DNA of 64,000 nt from Mesorhizobium sp. M1D.F.Ca.ET.043.01.1.1 (GCF_003952385.1 NZ_CP034444.1:1736001-1800000); one strand, 5' to 3'. Shown: positions 45,227-54,909, numbered from the stretch's first letter. A program made the numbers and translations. The notes: generated from the letters alone by a model not told the origin.

Positions 45227-46147
45227 TCAGGAGGCGCTGGGCTTTGTCCCGACTTGGGCAGCCGTCATGTTTCTTGCAATCCCGGCAAGCCGCAAGACGG
45301 CGCGATTTGGGTTGGATTCGAGCCAAACGCCGCAGATGGGAATGACGCTGCTTTGCCCTTCAACGGGTTTCCATGTCGCAGAATCGACGCCGACGTTTCT
45401 GGCATAGCTTTCCACCGCCAAAGCCACACCTTGCCCAAGCTGCACCTTGAAATTGATTGTCGCCTGATTTGCGCGACATATCTCGATGGTAGGGCCGCCC
45501 TTTTGCCCGATATTTTCGAGCAACAGCACGTCCAAAGGCGATCCCTCCAGTCCGATAGGTACAAGCAAGCGGTCGCCTGCAAGGTCGGGCCACGCGACAG
45601 CCTTTCTTCCCGCCAGTGGATGACCGGATGGCAGCAGAACAAAGAGCCGTTCGCGCCACAAGATCTCGCTTTTGCAGGACACGGCCGGACAAGGCCCGTG
45701 GGAAAAGCCGATGTCGAGGCGACGCTGGCGCACTGCAGCCAAGCACTGCCCCGCGGGAACATCCTCCAAGGTAAAGCGAACTCTGGGATGTAGGGCGCTG
45801 AACCGAGCGAGCAGTTGCCTCAGGAATTCGCCTCCCCTCACGGCGCATAATCCAATGCGGAGCGTCTTTGCATCCTCGTTGCGAGCACATTCAGTGACCG
45901 CGTCGAGTAAACGCTCATAGTGATCCCGCACCGCCTCGACCCAAGCCCGGCCCGCCTCGGTCAGACGAACGCCACGGACGTCGCGGTCGAACAATTGCAT
46001 CTCCAGAAGTTGTTCGAGCTTGACGACGTTGCGACTTAAGCTGGACTCCCTTATTCGCAGTTCCCTTGCCGCCTGCCGCAGGCTGGCGTGATCCGCCGCT
46101 GCCAAGGCGTAGGACAGCAACCGCAGGGCGTTGCCGTTTCGCGTCAT
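45227..46147 (-). CDS. LysR-family transcriptional regulator
   Basis: A 306-residue protein. The N-terminal winged helix has LRQAARELRIRESSLSRNVV, KLEQLLEMQLFDRDVRGVRL and TEAGRAWVEAVRDHYERLLD. The C-terminal effector domain is of the periplasmic-binding type (LRIGLCAVRGGEFLRQLLAR and later HPLAGRKAVAWPDLAGDRLL). The effector is unknown. It lies 112 bases beyond the stop of the methyltransferase on the same strand, so it could belong to that cassette. Confidence 0.9.
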   Translation of the reverse strand: MTRNGNALRLLSYALAAADHASLRQAARELRIRESSLSRNVVKLEQLLEMQLFDRDVRGVRLTEAGRAWVEAVRDHYERLLDAVTECARNEDAKTLRIGLCAVRGGEFLRQLLARFSALHPRVRFTLEDVPAGQCLAAVRQRRLDIGFSHGPCPAVSCKSEILWRERLFVLLPSGHPLAGRKAVAWPDLAGDRLLVPIGLEGSPLDVLLLENIGQKGGPTIEICRANQATINFKVQLGQGVALAVESYARNVGVDSATWKPVEGQSSVIPICGVWLESNPNRAVLRLAGIARNMTAAQVGTKPSAS

Positions 46148-46259
46148 GAGCTGGCTTTGCGTGTATTAAGGGTCATGTCTGCATACGCGAGACGGGATCG
46201 AATTTCTTGCAAGGTTTCGGCCGCGGTCCGACACTCAATTGGACGACCGGGCCCACACA

Positions 46260-47240
46260 TCATTTTTTCTGGCTAGAGCCGACGTATCGCTCAGTCTCAT
46301 AAACATACTCATGAGGAATGGCGGGGTCCTCCATTTGCGAAAGGTAGAGATTGAGATTTTCCCTGCTGTTGCTCGCAGCGAGACTGCAGAAATTTCCGCT
46401 ATTCCACGTCATGACGCAGTGTTTGAAATGCGCACCTACCGCATGAAACATCTCTTCCAGCGTCACCTCGTTGTTGAACATCGTCGTCAGGACGGCGGTC
46501 TTCTTCTTCTCGATTTCGTCCGGGGGGAAGTACCGCGCCTTGAAGCCAAAATCCTTCTGGTACTCACGGCGTATGTAGTCGTCGTTGTCACGGGCTCGAA
46601 ATTTCTCGACGAAAACGAAAATACCACCCTGCTTCAGGTGTTGTGCCACAAACTCGACCTGTTGCACCCTGTTGGGCGAATACATCTGGAAGGTGGTATC
46701 CTCGAGAATCACGTCGAATCCTGAAGCGAATTTTGCGAACCGGGTGTCGGAACCGAGCACGTCCTTGGTCAATCGATGGAACGGCCCGATGAAGAACTCG
46801 GCGTCGGGCGGCTCGCCATATGCCATGAAGCATTTGTAGTTTTCCGCATTCGGGCTGCATGAGAGGCTGCGGATCTGTCCGCCAGACAGCTCGGACAGCG
46901 TTCTGGCCATCGTGCCCTCCGCTGTCCCAAGGCTATACAGCGATAGCGGGGTGCCGAATTGTCGTGCGTATTTCATCACGGCATAAGCCATCCGGCATTC
47001 CTCCTCCAAACGATAGGGAATGCTGCCGTGATAGTGCCGGTCGAAAAACCCTTGCCGCACGGCATGCAGTCCGACCAGATCACGAAGCAGATCATCGCTC
47101 GGAAGAAGTCGGGCATCGACCACAGGTCTTCGGACCGGCATGCCGCTCTCCCCGGCTGCCGTTGCCGCGAAGAAGTCGGTGAGTTGGTTAATTCGCGGGC
47201 CCCGGTCGCATTCGGCCAGAAAGTCGTCGAGTCCCCGCAT
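46260..47240 (-). CDS. Class I SAM-dependent methyltransferase-like protein
   Basis: A 326-residue soluble protein. A Rossmann-like core begins with SLYSLGTAEGTMARTLSELS (SAM motif I). It continues with RFAKFASGFDVILEDTTFQM and FVAQHLKQGGIFVFVEKFRA, the usual post-I and 'loaded bed' strands. The C-terminal part (ARYFPPDEIEKKKTAVLTTM, FHAVGAHFKHCVMTWNSGNF) may shape a substrate pocket. The N-terminal 90 residues are helical and do not match a common methyltransferase cap that I know. It is transcribed divergently from the AraC regulator across 195 bases. A role in making a small molecule is inferred from the exporter two genes away. Confidence 0.75.
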   Translation of the reverse strand: MRGLDDFLAECDRGPRINQLTDFFAATAAGESGMPVRRPVVDARLLPSDDLLRDLVGLHAVRQGFFDRHYHGSIPYRLEEECRMAYAVMKYARQFGTPLSLYSLGTAEGTMARTLSELSGGQIRSLSCSPNAENYKCFMAYGEPPDAEFFIGPFHRLTKDVLGSDTRFAKFASGFDVILEDTTFQMYSPNRVQQVEFVAQHLKQGGIFVFVEKFRARDNDDYIRREYQKDFGFKARYFPPDEIEKKKTAVLTTMFNNEVTLEEMFHAVGAHFKHCVMTWNSGNFCSLAASNSRENLNLYLSQMEDPAIPHEYVYETERYVGSSQKK

Positions 47241-47435
47241 CGCTGTGTGCCTCCCACAACCGTTGATCGGTGAGACGCCTAAGGCTCGGCAGAGAAACGA
47301 AGATTAGTTCCACTTAATATTGTCTTCCGCCGAGTATAAGCGGAGGCGACGGATAGACCGTGGCGGTACAGACAGCTTTCACGTGATTGCCGTTTTTTCG
47401 ATCCAGCCACATCATCTACCAACCTAGAATTAATT

Positions 47436-48398
47436 GTGAATTGTCCGGCAACCCTAGGTTCGACACAAACCGATGGAGAAGGTATCTCTAAAGGAGACCA
47501 TTTTCGCTTGGCAGAGACTTTTTGCGTCAATCCTGAAATGATCCGCCCTTCAAGGCACCAGACCCTTACGCATCAGAGCGGGACCTGGGGTAATATTAGA
47601 GTCGACTTGATAAGAAGGACTGGCCTTGAGCGTCAGGAAACGAGGATCGCTCAGACTAGACATACGTTTCTGATGAACCTGAAGGGAGCGGCGCGGCGCG
47701 GAGAAGACTTCATCGATGGGCGCCGGATCCCCTTCTCGGTGCGACGGCCCGGCTCAATCATCTATATCCCTGCCGATAGCGAGTGGGTCGGTTGGGACGA
47801 GGGCGATGCTAGCGCGTCATATCTTCTGGTTTCGATCGCGCAGGAATTCGCGGAGCAGGCTTTTGGGGCATCAACCTTCCACCACCCGGCGGGGCTGCCG
47901 CCCTGGATCGGAATTCGTGACGGGACCATGGAGATGGCGCTGCAGAAGATAGCGGCCGAACTCAGATATCCTGACCCGATCAGCATAACGATGGTGGAGA
48001 GCCAGGTCACCCAATTGTTCGTGCAGATGATCAGGTCGAAGCGAACCTGCGTCCAGCCGGCAAAAGGCGGTCTCTCGGCTTTTGATCTCAGGCGCGTGGT
48101 GGCAATGATCGAGTCATTGTCGGAGGACAGACCCACGCTGGCAAGAATGGCAAAAGAGCTTGGCATCAGCCGGTTCCATTTCAGCAGGGCCTTCAAGCAG
48201 TCGACAGGCATGACCCCGCATGCATTCATCGCAAAGCGCCGGCTGGAGCAGTCCGCGGACTTGTTGAGATCCACAAAATTGTCGGCGACACAAATTGCGC
48301 TGGAATGCGGCTTCGCGAGCTCAAGCCACTTTACGATCGCCTTCAAGCGGGCCTTCGGCACGAACCCGATCGAATTTCGACGCAAGTCAAGGATATAG
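47436..48398 (+). CDS. AraC-family transcriptional regulator
   Basis: The C-terminal 100 residues hold two helix-turn-helices: PTLARMAKELGISRFHFSRA, FKQSTGMTPHAFIAKRRLEQ and LSATQIALECGFASSSHFTI, AFKRAFGTNPIEFRR. The N-terminal part resembles the cupin-like sensing domain of AraC proteins. GTG 47436 is the furthest start. TTG 47508 after AAAGGAG, or ATG 47538, are alternatives. A 22-residue frame (MEKVSLKETIFAWQRLFASI) lies in another frame over the start region. It probably controls the divergent methyltransferase and the genes behind it. Confidence 0.88.
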   Translation: MNCPATLGSTQTDGEGISKGDHFRLAETFCVNPEMIRPSRHQTLTHQSGTWGNIRVDLIRRTGLERQETRIAQTRHTFLMNLKGAARRGEDFIDGRRIPFSVRRPGSIIYIPADSEWVGWDEGDASASYLLVSIAQEFAEQAFGASTFHHPAGLPPWIGIRDGTMEMALQKIAAELRYPDPISITMVESQVTQLFVQMIRSKRTCVQPAKGGLSAFDLRRVVAMIESLSEDRPTLARMAKELGISRFHFSRAFKQSTGMTPHAFIAKRRLEQSADLLRSTKLSATQIALECGFASSSHFTIAFKRAFGTNPIEFRRKSRI

Positions 48399-48492
48399 AC
48401 TGACTGCTCAGTTCATTTGAGCAAGGATTTGAAAAATCCGCGTCGACGGCAAAGCACCAACTTCGCGGGAGACTGTATGACGAGCGCGCCGC

Positions 48493-49710
48493 TTGTTGGA
48501 TGTGCCGTCCTTGTCAGATACAGTTCGAATTCATTTCCACAGAAAGCCTAAACTTTGGTCCTTCGTGTTCGTTGGGTTCTTGGCCAGCACGTTGTCGGCA
48601 TCTGTCGGACGAAACGGGTACTACATTGCCTGCGCCTGGATTCTTGTCGACGCCGGGCACGGAAGTGCGGGCGTGGCGACGATGCTTGCGGTCGTCAGTA
48701 TTGTCGAGCTTGTTTCGAGCCCTGTGGCCGGCCTGGCGTCGGATCGGCTCGACCGAAGGTGGTTGAACATAGCGGCAGACCTCGGGCGCTTCGCTCTCAT
48801 GTTCGCAACAGCTTGCGCAATGTTCCATCTGGACGCGTTCGTGACGATCTGCCTCTCGGCCGCGGTCTTCGCTTTCTGCGATCGGGTGGCGCTTACCGCC
48901 TCGCAATCGATGATACCGATCGTGGTGCGCGGCAGTGACCTCGCGACCTCAAATTCGACTGTCTTCTTCGCGATGCAATCCGGCTGTCTTGGGGCAGCTC
49001 TGCTTGCCAGTTCCTTGCTTGCCAGGCATTCCCCTCCCCTGACGTTCGCAGTCCTCGCCGTGTTCTTCTTCACCTCGGCTGCCAGCCTGTCGTTAACCCG
49101 GCTGAACTCTGGACCGGAGGGCCCCAGCGGAGCCAGGAGTCTTGCAGTCAATATCGACCGGCGTCTGGTCGGCCTCTTTGCCGTGTACGCGCTCCTTTAT
49201 GCGAGTGCGGTGCTGGTCAGCGTGATGGGATCGAGCTTTGTCTTCGAGGAACAGCGAGGAACGGCTGCGGATTTCGGTTATCTCGAGGCGGCATGGTCGG
49301 CAGGCTCACTGATTGGCGCGATCGTTCTGGCCGGGGTGACACGAGTAACAAGCGCTCATACACTGCGTCTTGTGCTTTTAGGCTCAACTGCGTTCGCGCT
49401 GATGGCGCTGACCGTTGCGCGCTCACCGTGGACACTGATGATCTTCGCCGTTCTCGGCTTCCTTTACAATCTGGGCCGCGTGAGCGTCGAGGTCACATTG
49501 CAGTCGCGTGCGTCCGATAACGTTCTGGGCAGGGCGAAAGGTGCCATGCACAGCCTTGCTGTCGGGCTCGGATTGGTCATTTTCGGCGTCGCGGCGGCCT
49601 TGGGAGACAATATATTGCCGTCGACGATTTTCTTCGGCTTCGGTGTGCTGCTCATCATCGGCGTGTCCGCCTTGAGCATCGATATCGTACAACGAAAGAA
49701 CGGAACGTGA
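48493..49710 (+). CDS. MFS-family transporter, probable exporter
   Basis: A 405-residue protein with about twelve helices. Typical loop motif SPVAGLASDRLDRRWLN lies between TM2 and TM3, and GRAKGAMHSLAVGLGLVIF near the end. The start is uncertain (TTG 48493 or GTG 48502). The next gene begins one base after the stop, so the two are coupled. The layout (regulator, exporter, unknown protein, methyltransferase) suggests export of a product made locally. Confidence 0.85.
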   Translation: MLDVPSLSDTVRIHFHRKPKLWSFVFVGFLASTLSASVGRNGYYIACAWILVDAGHGSAGVATMLAVVSIVELVSSPVAGLASDRLDRRWLNIAADLGRFALMFATACAMFHLDAFVTICLSAAVFAFCDRVALTASQSMIPIVVRGSDLATSNSTVFFAMQSGCLGAALLASSLLARHSPPLTFAVLAVFFFTSAASLSLTRLNSGPEGPSGARSLAVNIDRRLVGLFAVYALLYASAVLVSVMGSSFVFEEQRGTAADFGYLEAAWSAGSLIGAIVLAGVTRVTSAHTLRLVLLGSTAFALMALTVARSPWTLMIFAVLGFLYNLGRVSVEVTLQSRASDNVLGRAKGAMHSLAVGLGLVIFGVAAALGDNILPSTIFFGFGVLLIIGVSALSIDIVQRKNGT

Positions 49711-49711
49711 G

Positions 49712-51112
49712 GTGGACGAGCTAGCTCCAAGCGGAGACGCGAAACAGGAAATCCTCGGATCACTGGCGATGCTTTACCCGTGGATGCGATCCTATTACTC
49801 ACGGCCGATCCGCGACTATGCGTTTCGCCTTTTCGAGCCGCCGTCATCGAAAGATCCGCCGGAAGTTCGCGGGCACGCCATGATCAAGCTCCTCGACACG
49901 ATCAGGAAGGCAGGTAAACGAAACGGACTCCGGGACAACGCGATCGCGCAGGCCTGCCAGGAACTTGAACAGCGGCGCGTATTGCAGACCGGACCTCATC
50001 TGCTTCTTCTCCTGGACCCGGAAGCTTACTACACGCATATTTTCAGCCTCCTTGGCCTCTCGGCGCATGGGTGCTCGACCTATGTCTCATATGCCGTCTC
50101 GACCGTCAGTCTTGCTGAAAGGGCGCGCAAGGGCCCAGGCTGGCTCACCATCGACGGGGAGCCGATCAACGTGTTCGGTCTCAGCCGAAGCCGCATGATC
50201 GGATACAGCCTTCTCACCGGGCCAGGATCCTATCGATTCGAGCTTGTGTCCGCAGAGCCAAGCCCTCAGGAAGATGGGCTTGCTACGCTTCGCGGCCTTC
50301 TGCCAAGCGGCGAATTCGAACGGCCGGCACATGCCATAAAGGCAGCCAATCTTAGCATTTGGCCGCACCTGTTCGGAAGCCGCTTTGCCTTTCTGCAGAT
50401 TGACGACGAGGATATCGCCGACCTGGTGGCGGATCATCTGTCGGACAACGATTCATGGTTACGCACAAGGTTGCTGGAAGATCCAAAGCTCGCGTCGAAC
50501 ATTCTTGCCGAGATCGACAAGCTTGCGGACGGACCTTGGAGCGGGTGGCTTACGCGCAGTACCGACTTCTTCTGGTTCTATGAAAACGGCAGGCGCCTGC
50601 CGCTGCGCCTCGAGGCAGGTGAACTCATCAACCAGTCGACCGGAACGAAGGTGGGTCGCCTCGCGGCCCCTGATATCATTGAGCGGCTGGCGAATCGCAC
50701 ACTTGTTCCCAACCTACTCTTGATGTTTTTAGTTCTGTCGATCCTGCCCGGTGTGCGCACACTCGGAGGGAGCCATCAGCCGGTCTATTTTCCTCTGATG
50801 CGTTACGTTGTCCATCGAGCGCTCGAAGCCGCGAGCATTGATGCGGATCTTCGACGCGCGCTGGCCAGCGACGATGTGCCCGGAGCTTGGGGACATCGAG
50901 TGATACAGGGCGATGACGATCCTTTCGAGCTGTTGCGCGATGGCGGAACCGGCGAAACCGGCGATCTCATAAAGCGCTTCGGCGACCTCCCTCTCTCGGA
51001 AGCGGGCGGCAGCATGACGAGTTTTGTTTCAGACACGTCTTGGCAAGAGCTTCGCGGACGGCTGCGAGACGAGGCGATCAGCCGGACTGATGCGGAATGG
51101 GCTTTCTCCTGA
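49712..51112 (+). CDS. 466-residue protein of unknown family
   Basis: I do not recognise this protein. It starts at GTG 49712, one base after the MFS stop. The N-terminal half is alpha/beta (LYPWMRSYYSRPIRDYAFRL, LLLLDPEAYYTHIFSLLGLS, GYSLLTGPGSYRFELVSAEP). The centre has FFWFYENGRRLPLRLEAGEL. A hydrophobic stretch VPNLLLMFLVLSILPGVRTL is followed by GGSHQPVYFPLMRYVVHRAL, which could be buried rather than membrane. The GGSHQ motif and conserved-looking aromatic residues hint at an enzyme. Coupling to the exporter suggests biosynthesis or modification of its cargo. Confidence 0.75.
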   Translation: MDELAPSGDAKQEILGSLAMLYPWMRSYYSRPIRDYAFRLFEPPSSKDPPEVRGHAMIKLLDTIRKAGKRNGLRDNAIAQACQELEQRRVLQTGPHLLLLLDPEAYYTHIFSLLGLSAHGCSTYVSYAVSTVSLAERARKGPGWLTIDGEPINVFGLSRSRMIGYSLLTGPGSYRFELVSAEPSPQEDGLATLRGLLPSGEFERPAHAIKAANLSIWPHLFGSRFAFLQIDDEDIADLVADHLSDNDSWLRTRLLEDPKLASNILAEIDKLADGPWSGWLTRSTDFFWFYENGRRLPLRLEAGELINQSTGTKVGRLAAPDIIERLANRTLVPNLLLMFLVLSILPGVRTLGGSHQPVYFPLMRYVVHRALEAASIDADLRRALASDDVPGAWGHRVIQGDDDPFELLRDGGTGETGDLIKRFGDLPLSEAGGSMTSFVSDTSWQELRGRLRDEAISRTDAEWAFS

Positions 51113-51262
51113 GTAGAGATGCGTCAGGCTCCGCAGATGACGTTATTTCGAATGGTGCCAAATCTGTGGCCCCACTCCGCGAAAGGCAGCAAGGCTGGAT
51201 TAAGGGCTTCGCTGCCTCGGCCTGATTGGAACCTGCGGAGATTGGCCCCATTTGCCTCGACA

Positions 51263-51380
51263 ATGGCCAAAACCGATCCGCGGACAGTCGCCAGCCTCCA
51301 AAAGGAACACGCACGTCGCACGTCGCTGCGCGGAGACAATCCCTATCGCACCAAGGCTTACTTGCGCGCGGCCAGCGCCG
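51263..51380 (+). pseudogene. polX: 5' fragment of a polX-type DNA polymerase gene
   Basis: ATG 51263 reads MAKTDPRTVASLQKEHARRT and SLRGDNPYRTKAYLRAAS, the N-terminal helix-hairpin-helix start of rhizobial DNA polymerase/3'-5' exonuclease X. It ends abruptly where IS66-like sequence begins. With ku and the ligase relic it is a third DNA-repair gene trace in the window. Confidence 0.5.
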
Positions 51381-51383
51381 AAC

Positions 51384-51865
51384 GCGAGCGAGGCGCTCCG
51401 GCGCATCGCAGAACTCTATCGCGTCGAGGACGACATCCGCGGCCAGCCGGCAGACGCACGTCTTGCCGTGCGCCAGGAAAGGAGCTGGTCGATCCTGGCC
51501 GAGCTCAAACTGTGGCTGCACGAGAAGCTCGGCCTAATTAGCCAGAAGACCAAGCTCGCCGAGGCAATGCGCTATACGCTCTCCCGATGGGAAGGACTCT
51601 CGCGCTTCCTCGATGAGGGCCGCCTCGAGATCGACTCCAATACCGTCGAGCGGTCGATCCGCCCGATCGCGCTCAACCGCAAGAACGCCCTCTTTGCCGG
51701 CACTGACGGCGGCGCCGAGCATTGGGCCGTCGTCGCTCGCTGATCGAGACCTGCAAACTGAACGACGTCGAGCCACTACCTCGCCGAGGTGCTCACCAGG
51801 ATCGTCAACGGCCACCCAAACAGCCAGATCGGCGATCTTCTGCCCTGGACCTACCAGGGCTTAAG
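51384..51865 (+). mobile_element. IS66-family transposase 3' fragment
   Basis: The frame reads EALRRIAELYRVEDDIRGQP, KTKLAEAMRYTLSRWEGLSR, FLDEGRLEIDSNTVERSIRP and IALNRKNALFAGTDGGAEHW, the C-terminal catalytic region of IS66 TnpC with its last Glu. A frameshift near 51742 separates it from YLAEVLTRIVNGHPNSQIGD and LLPWTYQG. The 5' half of the element, tnpA and tnpB are absent. From 51866 to 52049 I see nothing. Confidence 0.8.
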
Positions 51866-52049
51866 GCCGTCGCCTGAGAACATCGTTACGTTCGAGCAGA
51901 TTCTAAGGCTTTTCGGGGTCGCGTCGGCATCAGCTCGGTACGTTGCATTGATTGTTACAGTCGCCCGACGACCGGCCGCACAGCCGTCGCTGGCGTTGAG
52001 CGGGGCCGGCAATGAGCGGAGGACTCGGGGCTCCTCTAGGAGACGTCCA

Positions 52050-53762
52050 TTATGCCGGCAGCCCTGCTTTCACCAGCCCCTCGCGTAGAAGCTCCCGGTC
52101 TTCGCGCCGTTCCAGCAGGACGACCTGATTCATGAACGTTTGAATCGAATAGTCCGGTTTCGCTTTCAGGATAGCCGCGACCTCCGCCCTGGCTTCCTCG
52201 ACACGGCCGAGCTGCCCATAACAGGCCGCGAGCCGGGAAGACCACCTGCCCTCGCTCGGCATCCGGTTGATCGCCTGCGCTGCCTCCGCAAAGCGCTTCA
52301 GCGAATAAAGCGCTATGGCATGCGTTGCGTGGTACCAATGCGGGTGAAACGGATTGAGACGCATTGCCCTCTCGATCCATTGTAAACCCTCGGCCGGATG
52401 CCCGCGCATCGCGAGCATGTCACCCATCAGGATTATGCCGTCCGCGTCGTTCGGGTTGAGTTCTACGGCCCGCCTTCTGTGATATTCGGCGTCGTCGAGT
52501 TCGCGCGTGTACGCGAGTACGCGTCCCAACATCCGGTGGCAGCCTGCCTCCTGCGGGTCGAGATCGACGCCACGTTGGGCCATGGTCTTCGACGCCTGCT
52601 TGACCTCCGCCGGAGCCGCGCCGTAACCCTGCAGCGCGATGCGGGCAAACGCCAGGTACGAATGTGCCAAGGCATAATCCTGATCGCATTCAAGCGCCTT
52701 CTCGAAGAAGGCACAGGCCTGCTGGTTGTCGCCTTCGGCGAAGCCCCTGAAGTAGACGAGGCCTCGCAAGAAGAAGTCATAGGCCGCGAGGCTCACCGTC
52801 GGCTTGCGCAGCGATTGCCTGAGCTTTGCGTCCTCGATCCGTCCGACAAGCGTCGACACGATGGTGGTCGTCAGCTCGTCCTGAACTTCGAATATCTCGG
52901 TCAGGTTGCGGTCGTAACAGTCCGCCCACACGTGAGCGCCACTCGCCGCCTCGATGAGCTGTGCCGTGATGCGAATGCGGTCGCCTGCCCGCCGGACGCT
53001 TCCCTCGAGAAGGTAGGACACGCCGAGCTGCCTGCCGATTTCGTTCAGGCTGACAGTCTTGCCGCGAAACGAGAATGACGAATTCCGGGCAACGACAAAG
53101 AGGGACCGAAAGCGCGCGAGTCCGGTGATGATATCCTCGGTGATGCCGTCGCTGAAAATGGCATCCTCGGCTTGGCCGCTGAGATTGTCGAACGCCAGGA
53201 CGGCGATCGACGGCCTGTCGGGGAGCGGCAGCGTGGGTCGTTCGGACACTCCCGCCACGGACCACCGCCAGACGCGAATGGGCCGGGCGATGTTCTTCAG
53301 CGGCTGTTCGCCCGCATCCTGCCAAGTCATGTCGACCTTGCCCGCGACATCCTCGTAAACTCGACCCGAGATGGCGATGCCTCCCGGTTCGGCCAGCGAC
53401 TCCAACCGGGCAGCGACGTTGATCCCCTCGCCATAGACCTCGTCGCGATCGGCGACGATTTCGCCCTGGTTGACGCCGACGCGAAACTGGAGCCGTTGCG
53501 ATGCAGGTACCTCGGCGTTGCGGTCCGCGATGAGCTGCTGGACAGCTGCAGCGCAGCGGACCGCTTCGACCACACTTGCAAACTCGACCAGCACGCTGTC
53601 GCCCGCAGTGTTGATGACGCGTCCGCCGTGCTCGCCGATGACCGGGAAGATCGCCGCCTGCAGCTCCTGCAGGGCCCGAACCGTCCGCTCCTCGTCCTCG
53701 CCCATCAACCGGCTGTAACCGGCGATATCGGCGGCAAGAATGGCAGCCAGACGTCTCTCCAT
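52050..53762 (-). CDS. Class III adenylate cyclase with TPR region
   Basis: A 570-residue protein. Residues 1 to about 170 form a class III cyclase domain: RRLAAILAADIAGYSRLMGE with metal-binding D12, GRVINTAGDSVLVEF with the second Asp, and VYGEGINVAARLESLAEPGG. A TolB-N/FlgO-like segment follows (RPSIAVLAFDNLSGQAEDAI, ITAQLIEAASGAHVWADCYD). The last 250 residues are TPR repeats (AHSYLAFARI, GCHRMLGRVLAYTRELDDAE, GIILMGDMLAMRGHPAEGLQ). This layout is widespread in rhizobia. Catalysis is likely but the signal is unknown. It is a single gene with no evident operon partner. Confidence 0.88.
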   Translation of the reverse strand: MERRLAAILAADIAGYSRLMGEDEERTVRALQELQAAIFPVIGEHGGRVINTAGDSVLVEFASVVEAVRCAAAVQQLIADRNAEVPASQRLQFRVGVNQGEIVADRDEVYGEGINVAARLESLAEPGGIAISGRVYEDVAGKVDMTWQDAGEQPLKNIARPIRVWRWSVAGVSERPTLPLPDRPSIAVLAFDNLSGQAEDAIFSDGITEDIITGLARFRSLFVVARNSSFSFRGKTVSLNEIGRQLGVSYLLEGSVRRAGDRIRITAQLIEAASGAHVWADCYDRNLTEIFEVQDELTTTIVSTLVGRIEDAKLRQSLRKPTVSLAAYDFFLRGLVYFRGFAEGDNQQACAFFEKALECDQDYALAHSYLAFARIALQGYGAAPAEVKQASKTMAQRGVDLDPQEAGCHRMLGRVLAYTRELDDAEYHRRRAVELNPNDADGIILMGDMLAMRGHPAEGLQWIERAMRLNPFHPHWYHATHAIALYSLKRFAEAAQAINRMPSEGRWSSRLAACYGQLGRVEEARAEVAAILKAKPDYSIQTFMNQVVLLERREDRELLREGLVKAGLPA

Positions 53763-53913
53763 CGCTCGGGCTTCCCTTGCCGTTGCTTCGGACGCGAGAC
53801 TAGCTTCCCTTGACGGCCGCGTCAGCCGAATACTGCAATCAGGAGACGTGCTGCCCGGTTGCGGCGCCGCTAGGAAGCGATTTCCATGTGCTCGAACGTG
53901 TAGCTGGCCATAC

Positions 53914-54200
53914 TCAAGGCGCGTCGCGCCGCTTCATGATCTCAGCGCCGGCAAATACGCCAGTGAGCGACTGCGCCGTCGCTGTCAGCTTGCCGCCTGC
54001 GTCCTTGAGCATGGAAGAGCCCTCGTCAAGGCCGTCCAGGCAGACCTTAGGCCGCCTGGCCTGCTCCTGGTCTCTTCAAAGTGGGTGCGAATTCGCTCGC
54101 TGAGTTCGAGTAGCTCTGGATCCGGCTTAACTGGCCGGAGAGCATCGTTTCTGCTTTCCTTACCCATTGGATGAGCCATTCGCGCGATTCAGACATTGCC
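53914..54200 (-). pseudogene. Broken small hypothetical gene
   Basis: One frame gives KPDPELLELSERIRTHFEET and RSRPGGLRSA. A shift near 54030 leads to LDEGSSMLKDAGGKLTATAQ and SLTGVFAGAEIMKRRDAP to a TGA at 53914. The joined product would be a short helical protein of unknown function. The surrounding 53763-54422 shows no other gene. Confidence 0.4.
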
Positions 54201-54422
54201 TGCCTGCGTCAATTTGTAATCGCCCCGAACCGCGCATAACGCGGATTGTTCCTTGAAGGCGATTATGCGCCTCATTGATGTGAGACAGGAATCCTTCTGG
54301 AGGCGCTAGCTCCAAAAGACAGGGTGCAGCGCGGGTCCCGGAATGAGAGTTCCAGGGAAAGCCTGTCCATCGTTCTGTTAGCGTATGCTTGACGAAGCCA
54401 TTGGCCGCGCCAGAGTCATGGC

Positions 54423-54716
54423 ATGGCCAGGGGTATCAATATCGGCGATGAGGTTGCCCTCACTGCGACCGTGCGGCGACGGGTAAATGCGGATCGCGTC
54501 AGCGTGTCAATCCCGTCCTATGGCTTTCCGCACTCCCTCGTCGACCGAACGTCAAAGGTGAAGAAGGGTCAGCAGATGGAACTAGTCGGTGATGTGACGC
54601 ATATCCAAGGCGAGTGGGTGACCGTGAACCTGGGCGTGCCCGTGACGGTGAACATGGACACCCTCAGGCTCGTAACGGCTTATAAATCGCCGACGAGAAA
54701 GACGTCGGGTCCGTAG
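54423..54716 (+). CDS. Conserved small hypothetical protein
   Basis: A 97-residue beta-rich protein: MARGINIGDEVALTATVRRR, VSVSIPSYGFPHSLVDRTSK, GDVTHIQGEWVTVNLGVPVT. A single-base-deleted paralogue is at 23263-23597, which confirms that the frame was selected. The domain resembles an OB or SH3-like barrel by alternation, but I do not recognise a named family. Confidence 0.7.
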   Translation: MARGINIGDEVALTATVRRRVNADRVSVSIPSYGFPHSLVDRTSKVKKGQQMELVGDVTHIQGEWVTVNLGVPVTVNMDTLRLVTAYKSPTRKTSGP

Positions 54717-54777
54717 ATGGTTGCGCAAGGTGGATGATTGATCGCCGAGCTGAGGAAAGGCTGTCGCCTCAACCCTC

Positions 54778-54909
54778 GGTACTGCATTGCTCGATTTCTT
54801 CGCCTCGCGCATCCGCGATGGCCTCTATCGCATGGACTGGGGCCAGTTCGACATTTCCGATCTGGCGCACCCGCGGCTGCTCTGCCGGATGAAAAGCTTC
54901 CCGCTTTGA
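54778..54909 (+). pseudogene. Relic of a PRC-like gene C-terminus
   Basis: The frame reads GTALLDFFASRIRDGLYRMD and WGQFDISDLAHPRLLCRMKS. This corresponds to the FYRIPWDKIDISNPTQPRLL region of the Nramp-operon protein at 6630-7001. No start or N-terminal half is present. Confidence 0.5.
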
